Shown here: positions 7,205-11,609 of the stretch, one piece after another | How the letters are laid out: the number at the start of each line of letters is the position of its first letter | Numbering within the stretch: position 1 is the stretch's first letter | Source of the DNA: CBCXVS01 sp965178525 | GTDB taxonomy: Bacteria; Tectomicrobia; Entotheonellia; Entotheonellales; Entotheonellaceae | DNA: 11,609 nt | NCBI GenBank assembly: GCA_965178525.1 | Contig: CBCXVS010000246.1 | Coordinates: forward strand, 1 to 11,609 | Reading direction: 5' to 3' | Made by a program: the position numbers and the translations under genes | Notes under the pieces: generated by a model | The model's database searches: none | The model's input: the letters and a program-made list of their open reading frames with translations, nothing else | Told to the model about the DNA's origin: nothing

Positions 7205-7525
7205 CTACCTGCCGCTTACCATATGCATATGGACGTGGTCGATCACTTGGCCGCCACCTCGGCCGACATTGACTGTCAGCCGGTAGCCTTGCTCAGCAAT
7301 AGCCCACTGCGCGGCGAGGTGTTTGGCAGTCGCAAAGAGTTTTCCCATGAGCGGGATATGCTCGTCTTCCATATCGTTGAGCGTCGCGATGTGTTGCTTC
7401 GGTATGAGGAGCACGTGGATCGGCGCTCTCGGATTGACATCTTTGAAGACCATGACCTCGTCATCTTCATGGACGATATCGGCCGGCGCGGTCTTGGCAA
7501 CGATTTGGCAAAACAGACATGGCAT
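7205..7525 (-). CDS. HIT-family (histidine triad) nucleotide-binding protein
   Basis: 106-residue HinT/PKCI-like protein, a cytoplasmic dimer that in the family hydrolyses nucleoside phosphoramidates or adenylates. It starts with the common MPCLFCQIV, with the Cys3/Cys6 pair that with histidines can bind zinc in this subgroup. It continues with FKDVNPRAPIHVLLIPKQH (27-45), typical of HIT proteins, and ends with the triad HVHMHM (His97, His99, His101), the central or following histidine being the nucleophile. The substitution of Met for the usual Leu in the H-x-H-x-H-xx triad and the GGGQVIDH lead-in are mild variants. The nearest GGAG is about 13 nt before the ATG, so translation initiation may be modest. 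It lies downstream of the selenoprotein gene with a hairpin between them. Confidence 0.93.
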   Translation of the reverse strand: MPCLFCQIVAKTAPADIVHEDDEVMVFKDVNPRAPIHVLLIPKQHIATLNDMEDEHIPLMGKLFATAKHLAAQWAIAEQGYRLTVNVGRGGGQVIDHVHMHMVSGR

Positions 7526-7564
7526 GGGCTGGTGTCATCTCCACGCGTTGCGGGTGTGGGCAAT

Positions 7565-7588
7565 GGGACAGGCACGGCGGCCTGTCCC
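7565..7588 (-). terminator. Perfect 9-bp hairpin just after the selenoprotein gene
   Basis: GGGACAGGC at 7565-7573 is the exact inverse of GCCTGTCCC at 7580-7588, with a six-base loop. It starts 6 nt after the TAA of the selenoprotein gene. The GC-rich stem suits an intrinsic terminator or an mRNA 3'-end stabiliser, but only ATTG, not a T-run, follows on the minus strand, so termination may be partial and allow expression of the HIT gene. Confidence 0.45.
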
Positions 7589-7594
7589 GACCGC

Positions 7595-8131
7595 TTATTC
7601 CTGGCCTTCTAGCAGAAGTTCGACAATCTGCGGCACGATGTCACGCGCGCGTTGATTCAGCTCGTCCTCCGTCAGATTGGCGATCGGATGGGGCAGAGCC
7701 AGGTATTTATAGTTGGGGAGCCCCCACGCCTGGGCCATGGCACGGCCCGTCGCATCAAACACATCGGTGATCAGTGAAGCGGCGGGAACGCCGTGTTTTT
7801 CAAACACAATGCCGTCGAGCACACTGCCCGAGCTGCACGAGCCTCAATCGCCGATGCCGGCGATGACGACGTCACAGTTGGCCTTGATCTCGTCAATGAC
7901 CTCCTGATGCGCCGGCACGCTGGAATTGTGCTTGTGCGTCAAGATGTGACTGCTGGCGCCGTACTCCTGTTCCAGGATCGCCGCGACCTTGAGCAGAATG
8001 ACGTCGGAATTGTACTTGGTATTTTCGACCAGTCCGATACGCAGATTGCGCAGCGATTCCGGCCGCGGCACGAAGGCGAGCGCTTGCTCTTTGGCCTCCG
8101 TGGTCGGATCAAAGACCTGGAGATTCGCCAT
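7595..8131 (-). CDS. UGSC-family selenoprotein (UGA at codon 96 read as selenocysteine)
   Basis: Redox protein of the UGSC selenoprotein family, which has a U-G-S-C active-site motif (or CGSC in non-seleno relatives). It begins at ATG 8131 with AAGGAGG upstream. The frame meets TGA at 7844-7846 right after CDVVIAGIGD and continues as GSCSSGSVLDGIVFEKHG to TAA 7595-7597, giving 178 residues with Sec96 and Cys99. Reading stops at the TGA would leave a 95-residue stub and an orphan 75-residue frame, yet the two halves form one continuous domain with the conserved motif at the join. A SECIS-like hairpin lies right after the TGA. The N-half has an IGLVENTKYNSDVILLKVA strand-helix unit, and the C-half has GVPAASLITDVF and LPHPIANLTEDEL, resembling a Rossmann-like racemase or reductase-subunit fold. 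It follows the 347-residue gene by 32 nt in one operon. The chemical reaction is unknown; a Sec-Cys selenenylsulfide cycle is inferred. Confidence 0.9.
7809..7838 (-). promoter_or_regulatory. Bacterial SECIS element
   Basis: On the minus strand, 6 nt after the UGA, GUGC (7838-7835) pairs with GCAU (7812-7809) with one G-U pair. An AGC/CG internal loop follows, then UCGGGC (7831-7826) pairs with GCUCGA (7820-7815), giving six base pairs with one G-U. The apical loop AGUGU begins 19 nt after the UGA and has G as its second base. This matches the known bacterial SECIS rules: loop about 16-37 nt after UGA, upper stem of at least 4 bp, a small loop and a G among its first two bases. It would recruit SelB with Sec-tRNA. 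Confidence 0.75.
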
Positions 8132-8163
8132 AGTGTCGTCCTCCTTCTAAGCACCGCTGCGCC

Positions 8164-9207
8164 CTATGCGCGGCGGATTTCCTTGGTGACGCTTTGGGAC
8201 GTGCGTTTGCCGCCCCAACCCGGAATGAAAGCCGATTGTACCCCGGCCCGGCCACCGGCCGCCACCACAATAAAGTCCTCCGGAGATTCGACCAACGTAT
8301 GCATGGTGGTGTCGTCTTCCGGCGTCATCTCCCCCGGCATGACGTGGATCCGCTTCATCTCCGCATGCGAGACCTGGGTGTTCTCAAAGCAGTAGCGCTT
8401 CACATCGTCCTTGGACCAGCCGTTGTTGCCGACGACCCGCATGTGCTCGCCGGCCAGCACGAGGACATATTGGGGTTGACTGCGGATCCCGGCGGAAATG
8501 CGCATAAATGCACAGGCGGTAGTCAAAACGCCCTCCGCAGTATTGCTCAGCTGGTTGGCAAATTGATGTGGCGCCATCGCCGCAAACACCGTGACCGCAT
8601 TTTGCTCCGGCCAAAACCCGCGCTCCACATGCACCGGCGGCCAGGGGCTTTCCGCTTCATTCTCCGCGATGCAGAAGGTGTACTTGCCGCCATGGCCCAG
8701 GGAGCTACGATCGAGCCGTCCGGGAATCGTCCCGATCACATTGCGCATCACCAGCCGCACGGCGCGCCCGAGGGTTGCATTGCTGCGCCACCCAGGCCCA
8801 AAGAGATTATTCTCATAATTGATATCCAGCTCCCGCGCGATCGGTCCGTTGACCAGCATGAGAACGGCGGAGCCGCCCGTACTGGTGGCCGGTCCATGAT
8901 AGCCCCACAGCGGATCCCCGATCGCTTCAATCGCCGCCACGACCACGGGCATATGCGCCGGCGTACACCCGGCCATGACGGCATTGATGGCCACTTTTTC
9001 CGCCGTCACCGACACCTGCCGATTTTCGATAAAGGTAATTTCCTCGCCGGGTTCGAGGCCCACGGCATCGAGCATGGCCCGAATGCTGCCTTCCGTCGGC
9101 GGCACCACCGGCAGACCATCGGTCCAGCCCTTGCTGTAGTAAAATTCGATCGCCCCCACCGTATCGCTCACCTCGTAGCGGGTGGACTGCAACTCCGTCG
9201 GCGACAT
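8164..9207 (-). CDS. Conserved protein of unknown function paired with the UGSC selenoprotein
   Basis: 347 residues from ATG 9207, preceded by AGGAGGG at good spacing. I do not recognise a named enzyme family. The sequence is soluble, with no signal peptide or membrane helix. Conserved-looking stretches are GWTDGLPVVPPTEGSIRAM (27-45), the cysteine motif NAVMAGCTPAHMPVVVAA with Cys81 (75-92), GPATSTGG (105-112), NLFGPGWRSNATLGRA (134-149), the GKYTFCIAENE stretch with Cys179 (174-184), ACAF with Cys232, and YVLVLAGEHM (247-256), which is followed by a histidine-rich C-terminal third. The cysteines make a thiol partner role for Sec96 of the next gene plausible. The two genes are 32 nt apart, co-directional, and probably co-transcribed, with this gene first. 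A two-subunit reductase analogous in principle to glycine reductase is one possibility, but this is inference from position. Confidence 0.8.
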   Translation of the reverse strand: MSPTELQSTRYEVSDTVGAIEFYYSKGWTDGLPVVPPTEGSIRAMLDAVGLEPGEEITFIENRQVSVTAEKVAINAVMAGCTPAHMPVVVAAIEAIGDPLWGYHGPATSTGGSAVLMLVNGPIARELDINYENNLFGPGWRSNATLGRAVRLVMRNVIGTIPGRLDRSSLGHGGKYTFCIAENEAESPWPPVHVERGFWPEQNAVTVFAAMAPHQFANQLSNTAEGVLTTACAFMRISAGIRSQPQYVLVLAGEHMRVVGNNGWSKDDVKRYCFENTQVSHAEMKRIHVMPGEMTPEDDTTMHTLVESPEDFIVVAAGGRAGVQSAFIPGWGGKRTSQSVTKEIRRA

Positions 9208-9510
9208 CGTGAACCCTCCTTCGCGCCTGTTCCGTCCTGCGTGTCGTCAGTTTGCTGGGTAGCCGTATGTTAGCAACGTTTGCGCATGAGCCTGTTGGCA
9301 TGCTCGTGTTTCTTGCATAGGGCAGCCGACATTGTGGCAGAGCGCGTCGGTGAAAGCAAGGCGAAATCCTTATGGACAAGTGTTCATTCTTGTCGAGGGA
9401 ACCGCACGAGACGGCTACGATCCGTCCTGGATGCGTGACGCCGTCCAGGAGCCACTTGACGAAGCCGATATCGAGCTGATTCCCAGGACCGAGTAACCGA
9501 CAAGCCCACC
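9208..9510. other. Intergenic region with a possible gene remnant
   Basis: This region lies between the two minus-strand genes. Its left end must carry the promoter of the 347-residue gene, but I found no convincing -35/-10 pair. On the plus strand, 9371-9496 reads YGQVFILVEGTARDG and continues with protein-like composition (SWMRDAVQEPLDEADIELIP) to a TAA. A neighbouring frame just upstream reads ADIVAERVGESKAKS. These look like two halves of a small gene split by a one-base shift, or an intact 48-codon gene from a GTG near 9353 without a good ribosome site. The product is not recognisable. Confidence 0.4.
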
Positions 9511-10380
9511 TCAAGCCATCACACACACTCGGTTCCGTCCCCCGCGCTTGGCCCGATAGAGTTCCGCATCGGCAGCCGCGATCAGTTCCGCCTTCGTGCC
9601 GGGCGGGGCATGACTGGCGATGCCCACGCTGATCGTCAACACGTGGCCCGGCAGGCGTTCTTCACCAGGGAATTTGTACTGCTCGATCTCCTCGCGCAAG
9701 CGATTGCCGAGCGCTTCGGCGCTAGGTTTATCCGTTTCAGGGAGAATCAGGGCAAACTCTTCACCGCCATACCGCGCCACAATGTCCGAGGCCCGGCTCG
9801 TCTTTTTTAGGATGCGTGCTACGTCGGTCAAAATGGCATCGCCCTGCGGATGCCCGTGCGTATCGTTGTATGTCTTGAAATAGTCGATATCGAGCATGAT
9901 CAAGGAAAGCGGCCGATGGTAGCGGTCGGCGCGCTCAATTTCTTGTTGCAGGCGGGTATGGAAGGAGCGGTAGTTATCGAGACTGGTCAAACCATCCGTG
10001 TAGGCTAGGCGCTTTGTCTGCGCGTGCTCGATCGCTTTTTTGATGCGGATATCGAGCGCCGGAGGCTCCACCGGCTTCGTCACAAAATCGGCAGCGCCGG
10101 CTTTCATCGAATCCACGGCGGTTTCAATACTGCCATAGCCAGTAATAATGATGACGGGAACATCGGGAAACGGTTGTTTAACCTGCTGCAGCAGGTCAAT
10201 ACCATGGAGTTCGGGCATCACAAGATCGACGAGGATCGCATCGAACGGTTCCGCCTGCAAGAGCGACATCACCTTGCGGCCGTTGGACTCGACCGCGACA
10301 TCGTAACCATATCCTTTAAGCATTTCAGCCAATAGTCTACACACGGTTATATCGTCATCGACAATGAGGATTCTCAACAT
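9511..10380 (-). CDS. Response regulator with REC and GGDEF domains (diguanylate cyclase)
   Basis: 289-residue cytoplasmic two-component output protein that should make cyclic di-GMP from two GTP when phosphorylated. The REC domain (1-120) has the acidic pair Asp8/Asp9, phosphoacceptor Asp52 in LVDLVMPELHG, Thr80 and Lys102 in FVTKPVEPP. The GGDEF domain (about 122-289) has YTDGLTSLDNYRSF, the metal site in IMLDIDYFKTYND, and an intact GGEEF (205-209). An RxxD inhibitory site (Arg196 to Asp199) lies five residues before GGEEF, so product inhibition is expected. The arrangement is like a short PleD with one REC domain. GAGGG lies about 7 nt before the ATG at 10380. No histidine kinase gene is adjacent in view; the scaffold gap is 109 nt upstream. 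Confidence 0.96.
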   Translation of the reverse strand: MLRILIVDDDITVCRLLAEMLKGYGYDVAVESNGRKVMSLLQAEPFDAILVDLVMPELHGIDLLQQVKQPFPDVPVIIITGYGSIETAVDSMKAGAADFVTKPVEPPALDIRIKKAIEHAQTKRLAYTDGLTSLDNYRSFHTRLQQEIERADRYHRPLSLIMLDIDYFKTYNDTHGHPQGDAILTDVARILKKTSRASDIVARYGGEEFALILPETDKPSAEALGNRLREEIEQYKFPGEERLPGHVLTISVGIASHAPPGTKAELIAAADAELYRAKRGGRNRVCVMA

Positions 10381-10746
10381 GGTCTACCCTCGAAAGACAA
10401 ATCTGGATTGATCATGGTATAGCAAAACAAACACGACCCAAGCGTCATTCCCGCAGACCGCAGGCTGAAGGTGGTGAGAGACCTGCCAGNNNNNNNNNNC
10501 ATAGAAGCCGCGTGGTATGGGCGCGCGCCATCTTCTGGCGACAAGAGAGGAGACAAGAGGAAAACAGCCGAAAGCTGTGCATAGCGCGTCCTTCCGTATC
10601 CCATATGGTGCATGAGTATGCGTAGCTTTCACTGCGAAGTCAAGGTTTTTACACGTGTTCGGCGGATGCGCTTGACATCCTCACGCAACGGTCTCAGGTG
10701 TCCCTTTTTCCCTTGAGGTTCGAGCCGAAGCCTGTAGAAGGCGAGC
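10381..10746. other. Non-coding region with a scaffold gap (Ns at 10490-10499)
   Basis: Ten Ns mark an assembly join of unknown true length. Left of it is the leader of the GGDEF gene; a weak promoter (TTGGGT, 16 nt, TACCAT on the minus strand) can be drawn but is poor. Right of it, 10500-10746 holds no frame I would call a gene. On the minus strand around 10635-10750 a frame rich in Arg and Lys ends at a stop near 10629, but it has no recognisable family pattern. Confidence 0.7.
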
Positions 10747-10998
10747 GTGGAACGGGTACGCAGAGGGCTTGCCGACCCGCAGGCGTACTCCGACAACCAT
10801 AAGACTTTACAAATTTGGCAACATCTGTTGCAAATCATTCCTCAGCTTAACTTGGGCGACTACGATAGTGTCAAACAATATGGAACGTTCATTTATCAGG
10901 TTGTCCAAACGAAACAAATGCCGCCTGGAAATTCCTGGAGTAACGGGTGGGTGGCGAACTTCCACCAATGGATGCTTGAGGGCTACCCTGAGGGCTAA
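10747..10998 (+). CDS. Small protein of unknown function
   Basis: 83 residues from GTG 10747, with a weak AAGG just upstream; the in-frame stop TAG at 10735-10737 rules out a longer frame. The C-terminal half (GDYDSVKQYG... at 38, QMPPGNSW at 57-64, FHQWMLEGYPEG at 72-83) resembles a short tail seen in several large bacterial proteins of the form MPP/MPC-x-x-x-W followed by a helix and WMxEGxP. This could therefore be a free-standing version of that domain or the tail of a decayed larger gene. No cysteine, metal motif or membrane segment is present. Its codon use and lower GC differ from the following gene. Confidence 0.6.
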   Translation: MERVRRGLADPQAYSDNHKTLQIWQHLLQIIPQLNLGDYDSVKQYGTFIYQVVQTKQMPPGNSWSNGWVANFHQWMLEGYPEG

Positions 10999-11037
10999 AC
11001 GGGCTCAGGCAGGTGCACGAGGAATGCAGTAGCGAAG

Positions 11038-11538
11038 ATGCCTATGAATCAGCGTGTGTTTCAATGGGTGACGGCAACGGCGTGGATAGCGGCGACCCGA
11101 TGGTATCTGGTTGAGATGGCTGGTGCAGGCATCTTCGAGCGGTTTCACCGCCATCCTCCGGATACCCGGCTGACAGCCGATGCGCCCTGGCTCTCTGCGA
11201 CTGTCGGCTCGTCCCGTGCACTCGCCGAGTTGATGCAGACCCTCGTGCACCGCTTGACCATGAGATATGATGTACTGCAGGCGTTTCATGCCGGGCGTCC
11301 AGCCGAGCTCGCATCGTATCTCACCCAGGGTATTCTACCGGCAGCGCCGGAGCGGCTCATCGACGGGGCGCGGGATATCTTTTGCGGCCCGACGCACCCG
11401 TGCGTCAGTGTCGGCCAGCTTGAGGCGCTCATCTCTCAACAACACCTGACGCTCATCGATGGCCGCTTGGGTTTTGCGCTCGACAAGCGGTATCTGACCC
11501 AGGTCGATACCTTTTATGTCCACTACGGGAGCCACTAG
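11038..11538 (+). CDS. Hypothetical protein
   Basis: 166 residues; ATG 11044 is an alternative start, and no strong ribosome site precedes either (GAGGA is about 14 nt away). I do not recognise a family. The N-terminus (FQWVTATAWIAATRWYLVEMAG) is moderately hydrophobic and aromatic but probably too polar for a membrane helix. The middle is helical and the C-terminus is mixed. There are two cysteines in IFCGPTHPCVSV (about 113-124). It begins 39 nt after the preceding small gene on the same strand, so the two may be co-transcribed. The codon pattern (GC-rich third positions) is coherent through the frame, which supports it being real. Confidence 0.65.
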   Translation: MPMNQRVFQWVTATAWIAATRWYLVEMAGAGIFERFHRHPPDTRLTADAPWLSATVGSSRALAELMQTLVHRLTMRYDVLQAFHAGRPAELASYLTQGILPAAPERLIDGARDIFCGPTHPCVSVGQLEALISQQHLTLIDGRLGFALDKRYLTQVDTFYVHYGSH

Positions 11539-11609
11539 GGTTGTTCCCCAATAGTTAATGAGGTAGGCTATCCTCCCCCAAACGATGGAGGGAGCCCAGC
11601 CAGGTCATT

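Noticed and set aside
7820..7822. GTG at 7820-7822 as the start of an independent 75-residue gene
   Set aside because: There is no ribosome site, the GTG lies inside the SECIS hairpin, and the frame is the direct continuation of the upstream half through the UGA.
8194..9273. 359-residue plus-strand open frame rich in His and Arg
   Set aside because: It overlaps the 347-residue gene fully on the other strand; the His/Arg-rich composition is typical of an antisense shadow in GC-rich DNA.
11539..11609. Possible start of an insertion sequence at the right end
   Set aside because: Only 71 bases are visible; a small CCTCC/GGAGG inverted repeat and a short frame from ATG 11585 are too little to support a call.
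1..11609. CRISPR array, tRNA or rRNA
   Set aside because: I saw no regularly spaced direct repeats, no cloverleaf with a T-arm GGTTCRAAT motif, and no rRNA core sequence.

Overview
The window is bacterial, fairly GC-rich and gene-dense. It comes from a draft scaffold: a run of ten Ns lies at 10490-10499, so anything to the right of it is linked to the rest only by scaffolding. The presence of a UGA-encoded selenoprotein means the host should make selenocysteine, although no selA, selB, selC or selD is in view. I cannot name the lineage with confidence. The mix (UGSC selenoprotein, DUF29, REC-GGDEF, many short-chain dehydrogenase and BBE-type oxidase genes) would fit an environmental uncultured bacterium of a Tectomicrobia, NC10 or deltaproteobacterial kind, but that is only an impression.

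Left part, plus strand (1-4961). After about 430 bases without a convincing gene comes an Amt-family ammonium transporter. A short-chain dehydrogenase follows, broken by an in-frame TAG 38 codons before its natural end. A good sigma70-type promoter at 2589-2617 then starts a tight three-gene operon: an NfuA-like Fe-S carrier, an ATP-grasp ligase and a DUF29 protein.

Middle, minus strand (5018-5532). A small AT-rich two-gene module, DUF4160 followed by DUF2442, looks like an acquired accessory cassette.

Right-centre, minus strand (5648-9207). Four genes run right to left: a 347-residue protein of a family linked by me to the UGSC protein by position, the UGSC selenoprotein itself, a HIT-family histidine-triad protein and a covalent-flavin BBE-type oxidase. 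The selenoprotein gene is the main finding. It would normally be called as two fragments (7847-8131 and 7595-7822), but the two lie in one frame, separated by a TGA within Gly-Ile-Gly-Asp-U-Gly-Ser-Cys, and a stem-loop fitting the bacterial SECIS rules starts 6 nt after the TGA. Read through, it is a 178-residue protein with Sec96 and Cys99.

Further right, a REC-GGDEF response regulator (minus strand) with an intact inhibitory site precedes the scaffold gap. Beyond the gap are two small plus-strand genes of unknown function.

How the genes fit together: the 347-residue gene and the selenoprotein gene are 32 nt apart, each with a strong Shine-Dalgarno sequence, and probably form a two-subunit or two-step redox unit. 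NfuA, ATP-grasp and DUF29 are a second transcription unit. The other genes have no clear functional link to each other.
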